Shown piece after piece: positions 53,934 to 63,500 of a DNA stretch of 64,000 bases. Under the pieces are notes generated by a model. That model did no database searches. It saw nothing but the letters and a program-made list of their open reading frames with translations, and had not been told where the DNA came from. This DNA comes from Clostridium manihotivorum (GTDB taxonomy: Bacteria; Bacillota; Clostridia; Clostridiales; Clostridiaceae), in the NCBI RefSeq assembly GCF_004015185.1, contig NZ_CP025746.1, positions 1,939,776 through 2,003,775 on the forward strand. Reading direction: 5' to 3'. The position numbers were made by a program, and so were the translations under genes. The number at the start of each line of letters is the position of its first letter. Position 1 is the stretch's first letter.

Positions 53934-53962
53934 TTGACAAATTTCGCATAAGTGCATATACT
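53934..53962 (+). promoter_or_regulatory. Sigma-A promoter of the mgtA M-box transcript
   Basis: TTGACA (53934-53939), exact 17-nt spacer, TATACT (53957-53962); start expected near 53969, some 30 nt before the riboswitch. Confidence 0.8.
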
Positions 53963-53998
53963 AATTTTGTACAAAGTAATCATAACAATTGAATAAGA

Positions 53999-54225
53999 AT
54001 CGGTAGGTGAGGTTACCATAGGGATACGGGTTGCTGCCGCGGAGTAGTGGAGACACTATGAGAAGGTTAGCAGAATACGTCGAGTTTAAGGCGTATTTTA
54101 ACGCAATTTCATTGCCCTATGAAGCTAAAGCTTGAACGGAATAAATAATACATTATTATTTAATTAATAGCGTGCGTTTTTACGTCCTCGTTCGGTTTTA
54201 GCTGAGCGAGGATTTTTATTTTTAT
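53999..54225 (+). promoter_or_regulatory. Second M-box-type Mg2+ riboswitch with terminator, upstream of mgtA
   Basis: Conserved blocks: GGTAGGTGAGGTTACC, ATAGGGATACGG, TTGCTGCCGC, GGAGACACTATGAGAAGG, and CCCTATGAAGCTAAAGC (ending about 54132). The loops differ from the copy at 45620 but the order and ends match the M-box. A terminator follows: TCCTCGTTC / GAGCGAGGA with TTTTTATTTTT (54184-54225). GCTAAA at the aptamer 3' end can pair with TTTAGC in the terminator loop, a plausible antiterminator. The gene behind is an Mg2+ P-type ATPase, as expected. Confidence 0.82.
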
Positions 54226-54259
54226 TGAAATAATAAGAAGTAGAGGTAGGTGAAAATAA

Positions 54260-54403
54260 GTGGAATCTAGTAGTAGGTGCATTGGGATAGACGATGATTA
54301 CCCCAAGCAGAAATATTTTTTTGACAATATAAATTATGTGAGAATCTTTAAGGATGCTAAAATATTAGCTAAGCATCTACAACTTGAAACTGCTTATTTT
54401 TAA
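54260..54403 (+). CDS. Candidate leader ORF between M-box 2 and mgtA
   Basis: A 47-codon ORF, GTG start, with AGAGGTAGGTGA upstream. The peptide begins MESSSRCIGIDDDYPKQKYF. Like the leader after M-box 1 it has an acidic cluster next to Pro/Tyr-Lys-Gln (IDDDYPKQ versus MDGDPYDKQ). It ends 115 nt before the mgtA start. It may be a leader peptide or a remnant of some small gene; the resemblance of the two peptides is weak and could be chance. Confidence 0.4.
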   Translation: MESSSRCIGIDDDYPKQKYFFDNINYVRIFKDAKILAKHLQLETAYF

Positions 54404-54517
54404 TGTCAGAATAATATTTCTTATGGGAGATAATTTTTAGTAGAGATTAAATTTTTACTTAAGTCTATTCCAATGTCGCATAAAAATTTTAATTTTAATT
54501 ATGCAGGGGGAATAGAA

Positions 54518-57229
54518 ATGAAATTTTTTGTAAACAAAGAGAAATTAAATAAAGCAGCTATAGAAAAAAATATTAACAGAGATAAAATATCTAATAAGTT
54601 ACTTCAATTAGGATTATTAGAAAAAGATGATATGTTAAGAAAGCTTAATGCAACAGTTGAGGGACTTACAAATGAAGAAGCAGAAAAGCGATTAGAAGAA
54701 CATGGGCATAACGAAATAAACCATGCTAATAAAGAGACATTAGTTAAGAAATTAATTAGTGCATTTATAAACCCATTTTCTGTAGTGTTAATTTTACTTG
54801 CAACAGTATCTTTTATTACAGATTATGTGATTGCTTCACCAGAAGATAGAAGTTTGAAGACAGTAATAATTATAGGAACAATGGTTACAATAAGCGGAAG
54901 TCTTCGTTTTATTCAAGAAGGCAGATCTAATAAGGCTGGAGAAAGATTAAAAGCTATGATTAAAACTACAGCCATGGTAGTGCGTAATGGAATAGCAAAT
55001 GAGATTTCTATATCTGAACTTGTACCAGGAGATGTAGTTCATCTTGCAACAGGAGATATGATTCCAGCAGATGTTAGGATAATTTTTGCGAAGGACTTAT
55101 TCATTAGTCAGTCTTCAATGACAGGAGAGTCTGAACCTGTTGAAAAACATGGGCAGTTACATCAAGCTACAAGGGATAAGAATTTATCAAGTCACTTAGA
55201 GTTAGAAAATTTAGCATATATGGGAACAAATGTTGTTAGTGGAACTGCAACAGCAATCGTTATTTCAACAGGAAATAACACATGCCTTGGGACTATGGCA
55301 GATTCAATTACAGAAAAAAGAGAATCTACAAGCTTTGATAAGGGTGTAAATTCAGTAAGTTGGGTATTAATTAGATTTATGGCATGTATGGTGCCAGTTG
55401 TATTTATAATTAATGGAATTACAAAAGGTGATTGGCTTGAATCATTTTTATTCGCATTATCAGTGGCAGTTGGACTTACACCAGAAATGCTTCCAATGAT
55501 TGTTACTACAAACCTTGCAAAAGGTGCAGTAATGATGTCAAAGCGCAAAACAATAGTAAAAAATTTGAATTCAATACAAAACTTTGGAGCTATGGATGTT
55601 TTGTGTACAGATAAAACTGGAACTCTTACAGAAGATAAAATTATTTTAGAACGTCACCTTGATATTCATGGGAATGAAGATGTTAGAGTATTAAGACATG
55701 GTTATTTAAACAGCTATTTTCAAACAGGACTTAAAAATTTACTTGATATAGCAATACTTGAACATGGTGATGAAGAGGGTTTTGAAAATTTAAAAACAAT
55801 GTACGAGAAGGTAGATGAAATTCCATTTGACTTTGCACGTCGTAGAATGTCAGTAGTGTTAGAAGATAAAAATGGAAAAACGCAGTTAATTACTAAAGGT
55901 GCAGTAGAAGAAATGTTATCTATATGTACTTTTGCAGAATATAAGGGTAATGTCGTTGAACTCACAGGTGATGTAAAAGATGAAATTCTTGAAACTGTAG
56001 ATGAACTTAATGCAAGCGGAATGAGAGTTGTTGCAGTAGCTCAAAAAACTAATCCATCACCAGAAGGAGTATTTTCTATTAAAGATGAATCAGAGATGGT
56101 GCTAATGGGGTATATTGGTTTCTTAGATCCTCCAAAAGAATCATCAACTCAAGCAATAAAGGCTTTACATGAAAATGGTGTTGATGTTAAAGTTCTAACA
56201 GGGGATAATGAGAAAGTAACAAGATATGTTTGTAATAAGGTTGGTATTCCTACAGATAATATTCTTTTAGGCTCAGATATTGAGATGATGAGCGACTTAC
56301 AGTTAAAAGAAGCCGTTGAGAAAATTAATATATTTGCTAAATTATCTCCACAACAAAAATCTCGAGTAGTGTCAATTTTGAGAGATAATGGACATGTAGT
56401 AGGATTTATGGGAGATGGAATTAATGATGCACCAGCAATGAGAAAAGCTGATGTTGGTATTTCTGTAGATACTGCTGTTGATATAGCAAAAGAATCAGCA
56501 GACATTATTCTTCTTGAAAAAGATTTAATGGTGCTTGAAAGTGGTGTAATTGAAGGACGTAGAACTTTTGCCAATATTATTAAATATATTAAAATGACTG
56601 CAAGTTCTAATTTTGGGAATATGTTTAGTGTATTAGTTGCATGTGCCTTTCTACCATTTTTACCAATGCTACCTGTTCAAATTCTAGTACTAAACCTTAT
56701 TTATGATATTTCATGTATATCAATTCCATGGGATAATGTAGATTCAGATTATCTTAAAAAACCACGTAAATGGAATGCTTCTTCAATTGGAAGTTTTATG
56801 AGATGGATAGGGCCAACAAGTTCAGTATTTGATATTACAACCTACATTCTTATGTTCTTTGTAATATGCCCAGCAGTTTGTGGGGGATCATATGGCACAC
56901 CAGGTGTAGATAATGTATTATTTATGGCATTATTTAATGCAGGATGGTTTGTTGAATCATTATGGTCACAAACTCTTGTAATTCATATGATAAGAACACC
57001 TAAAATTCCATTTATTCAAAGCAGAGCATCTATGCCAATATTGACTCTTACAACTATTGCTATTATAGTAGGTACAATAATTCCTTATACTAACGTTGGT
57101 CAAATGCTTGGAATGTCACCTATGCCAGCAGTATACTTCTTGTGGTTAATAGCTATGATATTTGCATATATGATTTTAGTAACAATATTAAAAAAATTAT
57201 ATATAAGAAGGTATGGTGAATTTTTATAA
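54518..57229 (+). CDS. mgtA: Mg2+-transporting P-type ATPase (MgtA type)
   Basis: 903-residue P3B-type ATPase that drives Mg2+ import. Motifs: SMTGESEP (A domain), [12 protein letters not shown] (TM4), [14 protein letters not shown] (phosphorylation Asp), [26 protein letters not shown] (hinge), then six C-terminal helices. ATG 54473 is in frame, but GCAGGGGGAA directly precedes ATG 54518. It stands behind its own M-box, so synthesis should rise when Mg2+ is scarce. Identity to MgtA/MgtB types is clear across the whole length. Confidence 0.95.
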   Translation: MKFFVNKEKLNKAAIEKNINRDKISNKLLQLGLLEKDDMLRKLNATVEGLTNEEAEKRLEEHGHNEINHANKETLVKKLISAFINPFSVVLILLATVSFITDYVIASPEDRSLKTVIIIGTMVTISGSLRFIQEGRSNKAGERLKAMIKTTAMVVRNGIANEISISELVPGDVVHLATGDMIPADVRIIFAKDLFISQSSMTGESEPVEKHGQLHQATRDKNLSSHLELENLAYMGTNVVSGTATAIVISTGNNTCLGTMADSITEKRESTSFDKGVNSVSWVLIRFMACMVPVVFIINGITKGDWLESFLFALSVAVGLTPEMLPMIVTTNLAKGAVMMSKRKTIVKNLNSIQNFGAMDVLCTDKTGTLTEDKIILERHLDIHGNEDVRVLRHGYLNSYFQTGLKNLLDIAILEHGDEEGFENLKTMYEKVDEIPFDFARRRMSVVLEDKNGKTQLITKGAVEEMLSICTFAEYKGNVVELTGDVKDEILETVDELNASGMRVVAVAQKTNPSPEGVFSIKDESEMVLMGYIGFLDPPKESSTQAIKALHENGVDVKVLTGDNEKVTRYVCNKVGIPTDNILLGSDIEMMSDLQLKEAVEKINIFAKLSPQQKSRVVSILRDNGHVVGFMGDGINDAPAMRKADVGISVDTAVDIAKESADIILLEKDLMVLESGVIEGRRTFANIIKYIKMTASSNFGNMFSVLVACAFLPFLPMLPVQILVLNLIYDISCISIPWDNVDSDYLKKPRKWNASSIGSFMRWIGPTSSVFDITTYILMFFVICPAVCGGSYGTPGVDNVLFMALFNAGWFVESLWSQTLVIHMIRTPKIPFIQSRASMPILTLTTIAIIVGTIIPYTNVGQMLGMSPMPAVYFLWLIAMIFAYMILVTILKKLYIRRYGEFL

Positions 57230-57277
57230 TATTTAATAATTATAAAAGTCAAAGATTTTGTTAAAATTCAGATTACT

Positions 57278-57318
57278 AAAAAGTCGCTAATTTAATATGC
57301 AAATTAACGACTTTTTTT
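57278..57318 (+). terminator. Terminator after mgtA
   Basis: AAAAAGTCGCTAATTT / AAATTAACGACTTTTT, one mismatch, T-rich end. The rest of the 57319-57559 gap is AT-rich with no recognisable signal. Confidence 0.85.
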
Positions 57319-57559
57319 GTTTATTATTTTAAATTTAATTAATTTGGGATTTTGCATAATTAAAAATATAACATTAATATACAATATATAGTAATATAAA
57401 TCGAAGTGTATACTGTATGTTGATAGGAACTGATAAGTAACTTAATTGTGAAATTTCATAAAATATAAAACAAGGAAGAATGAATAAAAATATATTTTAA
57501 TATGAAAAATAACTGGGTAACATATTTAAGAAGAATTCGTATGAAATGAGGTGCAGGGA

Positions 57560-58252
57560 TTGAAAAAAAGAAGTTCTATACGAAGTGTTTTCTTTGTTTT
57601 TATAGTTATTTTTATATTTAATATGTGCGAATGCTCAGTAGAGGCATATTCAAAAATTAATTCCAATGAAAGTTTTGCTATACTAGTAGATCTTACAGAA
57701 GAAAGACTTTATTTAATTAATAAAGATAAGAATATAATCGTAAAAAAATATAGTATAGCTAGTGGAAAAATGGAAACGCCTTCTCCAATAGGCACGTGGA
57801 AAGTTGTTGGTATGTCCAAATGGAGTGGAGGATTTGGCACAAGGTGGATTGGGTTGAATGTTCCGTGGGGGATTTTTGGAATTCATGGAACTAATAAACC
57901 AGGATCAATTGGATCTGAGGCATCTCATGGATGCATTCGAATGCTAAATAGAGATGTTGAAGATCTATATGAGTATGAGGAAATAGGAATGATTGTAGCA
58001 GTATATGCAGGGCCATATGGTCCGTTTGAAAAGGGGCTAGTAACTCTAAAACCAGGTGATAGAGGGGCAGATGTTTTTAAGGTGCAAAGAAAGATGAAGG
58101 AAAAAGGATATTATCCAGGAAAATTAGATGGTATCTATGGAGAGGGTATGAAAGAGTATGTAATGAAATATAAAAAAGATAATGATCTAAAAGTTAACAA
58201 TAATATTGATTATGAGCTGTATAAAAAACTTGGAATAATATTAGTAGATTAA
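57560..58252 (+). CDS. L,D-transpeptidase (YkuD) with peptidoglycan-binding domain
   Basis: 230 residues: a signal-anchor helix (about 6-24), a YkuD catalytic domain with the HGTN box and SHGCIRML (catalytic Cys, His), then a C-terminal PG_binding_1 domain (LKPGDRGADVFKVQRKMKEK). The enzyme forms 3-3 crosslinks in peptidoglycan. GTG 57551 is in frame, but it lies in GAGGTG, which is spaced for TTG 57560. It is followed 19 nt later by a CDF gene, an odd pairing; it may be exapted cargo or link the wall to metal stress. Confidence 0.9.
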   Translation: MKKRSSIRSVFFVFIVIFIFNMCECSVEAYSKINSNESFAILVDLTEERLYLINKDKNIIVKKYSIASGKMETPSPIGTWKVVGMSKWSGGFGTRWIGLNVPWGIFGIHGTNKPGSIGSEASHGCIRMLNRDVEDLYEYEEIGMIVAVYAGPYGPFEKGLVTLKPGDRGADVFKVQRKMKEKGYYPGKLDGIYGEGMKEYVMKYKKDNDLKVNNNIDYELYKKLGIILVD

Positions 58253-58271
58253 AAAAGAGAGGAGTTTATTT

Positions 58272-59144
58272 ATGGTTACTACGGATAGAAAAGTTAAAGT
58301 TGCTCTTTTGTCAATTATATCAAACACAACACTCATAATATTTAAGATTATAGCAGGCACTTTAAGCGGTTCAGTAAGTATTATTTCAGAAGCAATACAT
58401 TCAGGTATGGATTTATTAGCATCAGTAGTAGCATTTTTCTCTGTTAGGCAGTCTTCAAAGCCAGCTGATAAGAAACATCCTTACGGCCATGGAAAAATAG
58501 AGAATATATCTGGTATGGTGGAAGGAATTTTAATTTTTATTGCTGCTGGAATGATTATTATTGAAGCTTTTAAGAAAATATTTGAACCTACTGCAATAGA
58601 ACAAGCAACTATAGCAATTGGAGTTATGGTTGTTTCAGCACTTGTAAATTTTTTTGTGTCAAGAAAGTTATACAAGGTTTCGAAAGAGGAAGATTCCATG
58701 GCTCTTGAAGCAGATGCTCTTCACTTAAAAACTGATATCTACACATCTTTAGGCGTAGGTATTGGAATTCTTCTTATCAAGGTTACCGGATTAATTATAC
58801 TAGATTCAATAGTTGCGATACTTGTAGCACTACTGATAATTAAAGAGGCATGGGTACTTTCTAAAAGTGCCTTCGATTATCTTCTTGATGCAAGGTTATC
58901 TGATGAAGAAGAAGCAGAGATAGAAAAAGTAATAAGAGAACACAGAGATCAATTTATAGATTACCACAAGCTAAAAACAAGAAAATCAGGTAATATGAAG
59001 CATATTGATTTTCATATTACCGTTGCTCCTAATTTAACAGTCGAAGAAACACATGATATTATTAGAAAATTGAAAAAGGATATGAATGAAAAAATTAAAA
59101 ATACTCAGATAAATATTCATATTGATCCTTATAAAAAAGAATGA
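58272..59144 (+). CDS. Cation diffusion facilitator exporter (CDF 3)
   Basis: 290 residues, six helices plus C-terminal cytoplasmic domain. TM2 HSGMD and TM5 HLKTD, and the HPYGHGK loop, match CDF 1 at 48738-49640 closely (EADALHLK, TRKSG shared), so the two are paralogues in the same island. It lacks the terminal Cys cluster of CDF 1. AGAGAGGAG precedes the ATG. A 38-bp palindrome follows at 59208. Confidence 0.9.
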   Translation: MVTTDRKVKVALLSIISNTTLIIFKIIAGTLSGSVSIISEAIHSGMDLLASVVAFFSVRQSSKPADKKHPYGHGKIENISGMVEGILIFIAAGMIIIEAFKKIFEPTAIEQATIAIGVMVVSALVNFFVSRKLYKVSKEEDSMALEADALHLKTDIYTSLGVGIGILLIKVTGLIILDSIVAILVALLIIKEAWVLSKSAFDYLLDARLSDEEEAEIEKVIREHRDQFIDYHKLKTRKSGNMKHIDFHITVAPNLTVEETHDIIRKLKKDMNEKIKNTQINIHIDPYKKE

Positions 59145-59207
59145 TTTTTAGTTAAATAAGTTATTCAGTGTAATTTTTTCTTTTAATGTAAATTGGTAAA
59201 AGTTATC

Positions 59208-59245
59208 AATCAAATTATATTATCAATTGATAATATAATTTGATT
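59208..59245. repeat. 38-bp perfect palindrome downstream of CDF 3
   Basis: Arms of 19 bp (AATCAAATTATATTATCAA) meet without a loop, core ATATTATCAATTGATAATAT identical to the palindrome at 49743-49766. It could be the CDF 3 terminator or an operator for the downstream His-rich/kinase genes; the shared core argues for a common protein-binding site. Confidence 0.6.
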
Positions 59246-59371
59246 AAATTATTTTTTATGTATTGTTGACATATAACGGGTTATAGCGTATTATAAAAAT
59301 ATAAAGTAAATTCTTAATTGATAACAACTGACATATATTAGTAAAGAATGTTTTGAAAAGAGGTGTATTTA

Positions 59372-59632
59372 ATGGGTTTTTTCTCAAGATCATCAGGAAA
59401 AAGACACTATGAAGATAAGCATCGAGGTAGTAACTATTATAAAAGAGAAGGTTTTTTAAGTCGTATATTTAAAATGTTTGGCTCATTTTCTAGTTCAGGC
59501 AAGAGGTATAACAAACATCATTCACATGATTCTCATAAGAACTATCATTCTAATGAAAGACACTATTCAGATCAAAGACATTATTCAGATCACGGGCATC
59601 ATAAAAGAAGATATAAAAGTTCGTGGTCATAA
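59372..59632 (+). CDS. Small His/Ser/Lys-rich protein
   Basis: 86 residues. I do not recognise a family. After a short hydrophobic/basic start (MGFFSRSSGKRHYEDKHRG) there are many His in HHSHDSHKNYHS, ERHYSDQRHYSDHGHHKRR, a composition able to bind Zn, Ni, Co or Cu. ATG 59372 follows AGAGGTG; GTG 59363 is in frame. Its stop shares a base with the next gene's ATG (TAATG), a sign of translational coupling to the kinase-like protein. Candidate metal buffer, sensor or kinase substrate. Confidence 0.65.
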   Translation: MGFFSRSSGKRHYEDKHRGSNYYKREGFLSRIFKMFGSFSSSGKRYNKHHSHDSHKNYHSNERHYSDQRHYSDHGHHKRRYKSSWS

Positions 59633-60357
59633 TGCCATTTTTTAAAAAGAAGGTATATGATCCAGGAAGCTCAGTTGGTAAATATAAGATTATAAGATTA
59701 ATAGGTGAGGGAAGATTTGGTGTATGTTATTTAGTTGATTTTAATGGCAAAGAATATGTACTAAAGGTAATAAAGTCCAAAGCCATTAAGAAGAGTGGTA
59801 ACAAAATTATATTTGAAGAAGAGATACTTTCAATTATTAATTATCCTTTAATTCCTAAAATAGTAGATACAATTAAAGATGATAAGATCTATGCATATAT
59901 TTTGGAATATAAAAGAGGAAAGACAATAGAAGATATGATTTTTGGAGATAAGCATATATTTACCCCAGATGAAATTTTTAATATAGGAATTAAGGTAATA
60001 GAAATAATAAAATATCTTCATGAACGTAATATTGTGCATAGAGATATACGGGTGCCTAATGTAATTATTAATGGTGATGAGGTTTATCTTATTGATTTTG
60101 GTCTTGCAAGAATAATAAACAATGATAAATACATTCCACCAGTTGATTTTTTATATTTAGGGCATTTACTTATTCATTTATATTATTCTTCTTTTGAAAA
60201 AACTAATAAAAAATCAAAACCTTGGTATGAAGAACTGGAATTATCTAAAGGGGAATTAAAATTTCTGAGAAAGTTATTAGAATTAGATGATGCATATAGA
60301 AGCATTTATGATGTAGAAGGGGATTTCAAGGAATTAAAAGTTGTACAAGATCACTAA
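59632..60357 (+). CDS. Small Ser/Thr protein kinase-like protein
   Basis: 241 residues, a bare kinase domain. Motifs: IGEGRFGVCYLV (Gly-rich loop), YVLKVIKS (ATP Lys), FEEEILSI (helix C Glu), IVHRDIRVPNVII (catalytic loop; HRD with Arg where Lys is usual, then Asn) and LIDFGLAR (DFG). No PASTA or membrane part. It lacks its own clear ribosome site and overlaps the His-rich gene, so they are made together. Catalysis is probably retained, although HRDIR differs from HRDLK. Targets unknown; a candidate regulator of nearby metal genes. Confidence 0.8.
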   Translation: MPFFKKKVYDPGSSVGKYKIIRLIGEGRFGVCYLVDFNGKEYVLKVIKSKAIKKSGNKIIFEEEILSIINYPLIPKIVDTIKDDKIYAYILEYKRGKTIEDMIFGDKHIFTPDEIFNIGIKVIEIIKYLHERNIVHRDIRVPNVIINGDEVYLIDFGLARIINNDKYIPPVDFLYLGHLLIHLYYSSFEKTNKKSKPWYEELELSKGELKFLRKLLELDDAYRSIYDVEGDFKELKVVQDH

Positions 60358-60382
60358 AAGGATTATAGATATATAATTTAAC

Positions 60383-60482
60383 TAAGCAGGCCATGAACTT
60401 GTAAAAGGTTTGTAGGCTGGGCCTTAATTGGCAGCAGGATAGTAATGAACCTGTGGGACAATAAAATGTTCCACTTTTTTTT
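60383..60482 (+). promoter_or_regulatory. Candidate NiCo (czcD-type) riboswitch with terminator
   Basis: Between the kinase and a P-type ATPase. The segment runs AAGCAGGCC ... TTTGTAGGCTGGGCC ... TTGGCAGCAGGATAG ... GAACCTG, able to form small stems (AACTT/AGGTT, GCC/GGC, CAGG/CCTG) as a multi-way junction with G-rich joints, the look of NiCo riboswitches. A terminator GTGGGACA / TGTTCCAC + T8 follows (60453-60482). NiCo RNAs turn on metal exporters in response to Co, Ni or Fe(II). Match is from memory of the consensus. Confidence 0.6.
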
Positions 60483-60507
60483 ATATCAATTTTAAAAATC
60501 CCCCCAA

Positions 60508-60531
60508 TTTAAATATCTGGAGATATTTAAA
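60508..60531 (+). promoter_or_regulatory. Palindrome before the P-type ATPase
   Basis: TTTAAATATCT-GG-AGATATTTAAA, 11-bp perfect arms, between the riboswitch terminator and the ribosome site. Possible operator or RNA hairpin; AT-rich. Confidence 0.35.
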
Positions 60532-60555
60532 AAAAGTAAAATGGAGGTAATTATT

Positions 60556-63084
60556 ATGAGTAAACAAAAAATACAGGATTATCAAGGACTTACCACTTCT
60601 AAAGCAAAAGAACTTCAGGAACAGTTTGGTAAGAACGAGCTTGTGGCTGAAAAAAAGGAAAGTTTTTTACACAAGATTTTCCATGTCATTAGTGAGCCAA
60701 TGTTTGTATTGTTAATTGTAGCATCTATAATATATTTTATTTTAGGAGAGCCAAAAGATGGTGCTATTATGCTTGTTTTTGTTGTTGGAATGATTAGTAT
60801 TGAGGCAATTCAAGAATGGAAAACGGATAAAACATTAAATGCTTTAAAAGATTTATCAGCTCCACATATAAAAGTTCTTCGTGATGGAGAGGAAAAGATA
60901 ATTAATAGTGCAGATTTAGTACCAGGAGACATTATGTTTATAGCTGAAGGTGTTAAGGTGCCTGCAGATGGCGCAGTAATAAAAGCAAGTACTCTTTGTG
61001 TTGATGAGTCATCGCTTACAGGAGAAGCTGAGGGGGTATGGAAGACTAGTGATGGCAATAATAAAAATATTAATGCTGATTATTGGCGTAATGATTATTG
61101 CTATGCGGGAACTCTTGTTACTCAAGGTACAGGTACCATATTAGTGGACAAGATAGGAGCAGGAACTGAATACGGAAAAATTGGACAAAATATCGTGTCC
61201 GCTCCTGAAAATCCAACACCACTTCAAAAGCAAACTGGAAAATTGGTAAAATTATGTGCTGTAATTGCTGCTGTTTTATTTGCGTTTGTTGGTGTTGTTA
61301 CGTATTTTAATATACCAGATCATAATTTTAGAGACAGAATCATAGAAAGTATTTTATCTGGAGTAACTTTAGCCATGGCTATGATTCCAGAGGAATTTCC
61401 AGTTATTCTAACAGTATTTTTATCAATGGGTGCTTGGAGACTTGCAAAAAAACAATCTCTTGTTAGAAAATTACCATCAGTTGAGACTTTGGGTGCTGTT
61501 TCTGTTCTTTGTGTTGATAAAACAGGTACAATAACAATGAACAAAATGACAGTTAGAGATATTTGGAGTATAGAAAGTGATACGAAAAAAGTGACACAGA
61601 TAATGGGAATGGGATGCAAATCGGATGCTTATGACCCTATGGAAAAGTCGATGATATCCTATTGTGAAGAACAAAAAATTACAAAAGATATTCTTTTTGG
61701 TGGACAATTGATTAAGGAATATGCTTTTACTGATGAAACAAAAATGATGGGCAACGTTTGGAAAAATAGTGATAGCATTGTGGTAGCAGCAAAAGGATCT
61801 CCTGAACGTATATTAACACTATGTAAATTGCCAGATTATGAAAAAAAAATAGTGGAAGATAAAATAAGAGAAATGTCTAGCCAAGGGCTTCGTGTTATTG
61901 CGATTGGACAAATGTTATTAGACAGTGAAGAGGATATACCTGATACAATTAATGACTGTAGCTTGCAGCTTTGTGGAATAGTTGGTCTTGCTGATCCTCC
62001 AAGGGAGTCAGTAAAAGAAGATATTGAAACATGTACTAAAGCTGGGGTTAGAGTTGTTATGATAACAGGTGATAATGGAATAACTGCTAGTTCTATTGCT
62101 AAACAAATTAATATGCCCAATTGTGATAAAATAATCACTGGGGATGAGATTAATAAAATGAGTGATAATGAACTTCAAGAAAGGGTTAAAGATGTAAGTA
62201 TTTTTTCTAGAGTTGTTCCGGAGCACAAAATGAGAATAGTTAAAGCATTCAAAGCAAATGGAGAAATAGTTGCAATGACTGGCGATGGAGTTAATGATGC
62301 TCCTGCTCTTAAATATGCGGATATTGGTATTGCAATGGGAAAACGTGGCTCAGAAGTTTCAAGAGAGGCAGCAGATTTGATTTTACTTGATGATAATTTT
62401 TCAACTATAGTTGACACTATTAAAGATGGCAGAAGAATTTATGATAATATTAGAAAAGCAGTTGGATATGTATTTACTATTCACATTCCGATTGCGTTTG
62501 CTGCATTGCTTGCACCTATATTAGGAATAAATCCTGCAAGCCTTCTATTACTTCCATTACATGTTGTATTGCTTGAACTTGTAATTGATCCAACTTGTTC
62601 AGTAGTATTAGAACGTCAACCTGCTGAAGGTGATATTATGAAGAGAGCACCACGAAATCCAAATGAAAAGCTTATAACAGCAAAAGGTCTTTTCAAAAGT
62701 GTTGCACAAGGCTTTGTTATATTTGGAGCATCATTTGGAACTTACTTTGTATTTTTAAACAATAATATAGATAATGCGCCATTAGCAAGAGCAATTGGAT
62801 TAACAATTATATTACTCTCTAATTTATTATTAGTTCAAGTAAACAGTTCTGATTCAGAATTTGCAATTAAATCATTTATTAAACTCAAAACGGATAAGGT
62901 GATGTGGCTTGTTAGCTTAGGCACTATTATTGGTTTAATGTTAATATTATATACTCCTCTAAATAATTTTTTAAAACTTGCACCATTATCTTTTAGTCAG
63001 TTAATTATGGCATCTATCATATCAATAGCATCTGTTTTTTGGTATGAAATTGTAAAAGTATTTAAGTATATTAAAAACAAGTGA
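60556..63084 (+). CDS. Cation-exporting P-type ATPase (P2-like)
   Basis: 842 residues. Motifs: SLTGEAEG (A domain), AMIPEEFPVILTVF (TM4; PEEFP rather than PEGLP), VLCVDKTGTITMNK (phosphorylation), MITGDNGIT, AMTGDGVNDAPALKYADIGI, and a TM6 segment LLELVIDPTCSVVLE. It resembles Ca2+-type P2 ATPases, but the TM4/TM6 residues differ from classical calcium pumps and a Cys lies near the TM6 site. Behind a candidate NiCo riboswitch it could export Fe, Co or Ni instead. ATG 60541 is in frame; GGAGG suits ATG 60556. No N-terminal CxxC or HMA domain. Confidence 0.85.
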   Translation: MSKQKIQDYQGLTTSKAKELQEQFGKNELVAEKKESFLHKIFHVISEPMFVLLIVASIIYFILGEPKDGAIMLVFVVGMISIEAIQEWKTDKTLNALKDLSAPHIKVLRDGEEKIINSADLVPGDIMFIAEGVKVPADGAVIKASTLCVDESSLTGEAEGVWKTSDGNNKNINADYWRNDYCYAGTLVTQGTGTILVDKIGAGTEYGKIGQNIVSAPENPTPLQKQTGKLVKLCAVIAAVLFAFVGVVTYFNIPDHNFRDRIIESILSGVTLAMAMIPEEFPVILTVFLSMGAWRLAKKQSLVRKLPSVETLGAVSVLCVDKTGTITMNKMTVRDIWSIESDTKKVTQIMGMGCKSDAYDPMEKSMISYCEEQKITKDILFGGQLIKEYAFTDETKMMGNVWKNSDSIVVAAKGSPERILTLCKLPDYEKKIVEDKIREMSSQGLRVIAIGQMLLDSEEDIPDTINDCSLQLCGIVGLADPPRESVKEDIETCTKAGVRVVMITGDNGITASSIAKQINMPNCDKIITGDEINKMSDNELQERVKDVSIFSRVVPEHKMRIVKAFKANGEIVAMTGDGVNDAPALKYADIGIAMGKRGSEVSREAADLILLDDNFSTIVDTIKDGRRIYDNIRKAVGYVFTIHIPIAFAALLAPILGINPASLLLLPLHVVLLELVIDPTCSVVLERQPAEGDIMKRAPRNPNEKLITAKGLFKSVAQGFVIFGASFGTYFVFLNNNIDNAPLARAIGLTIILLSNLLLVQVNSSDSEFAIKSFIKLKTDKVMWLVSLGTIIGLMLILYTPLNNFLKLAPLSFSQLIMASIISIASVFWYEIVKVFKYIKNK

Positions 63085-63132
63085 GTTAAATAAAGCGTTC
63101 ATAGCAGAAATTACAAATAGTTAAATATAATT

Positions 63133-63181
63133 AAAGGACTAGAATAAGGTTATTGATTAAAATCTTATTTTGGTCCTTTTT
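63133..63181 (+). terminator. Terminator after the P-type ATPase
   Basis: AAAGGACTAGAATAAG / CTTATTTTGGTCCTTT (two G-U pairs) with T run. Bases 63182-63500 hold no gene I can support. Confidence 0.85.
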
Positions 63182-63500
63182 CAGTATAGTCTATATGTAT
63201 AAAAATGATTATAGTTTCATCATTATAATCTATTAGGAAATGAATAGTTAAGAATAAAATAACACTATATTTTCATTGGATGGATGTTTGCATAGTATGT
63301 TTATTTGTATATTAATTAATGGTGTCTCCAGTTCTAGTTTCCATAACAACTTTATCATAGACATTTTAATGAGTATGGCTATGGTGATGAAAATGTAAAT
63401 ATCAAATGCGTATTTATGGTTGTAATAGGTGCACCAAAGCACAATTTATAAGACTAAAACATAATATGATTTTGAAATACTAAATTAAGGAAGAAAAAAT

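Noticed and set aside
63248-63442. 64-codon minus-strand ORF
   Set aside because: GTG start without a ribosome site, low-complexity Ile/Tyr/Asn composition, no neighbours on that strand.
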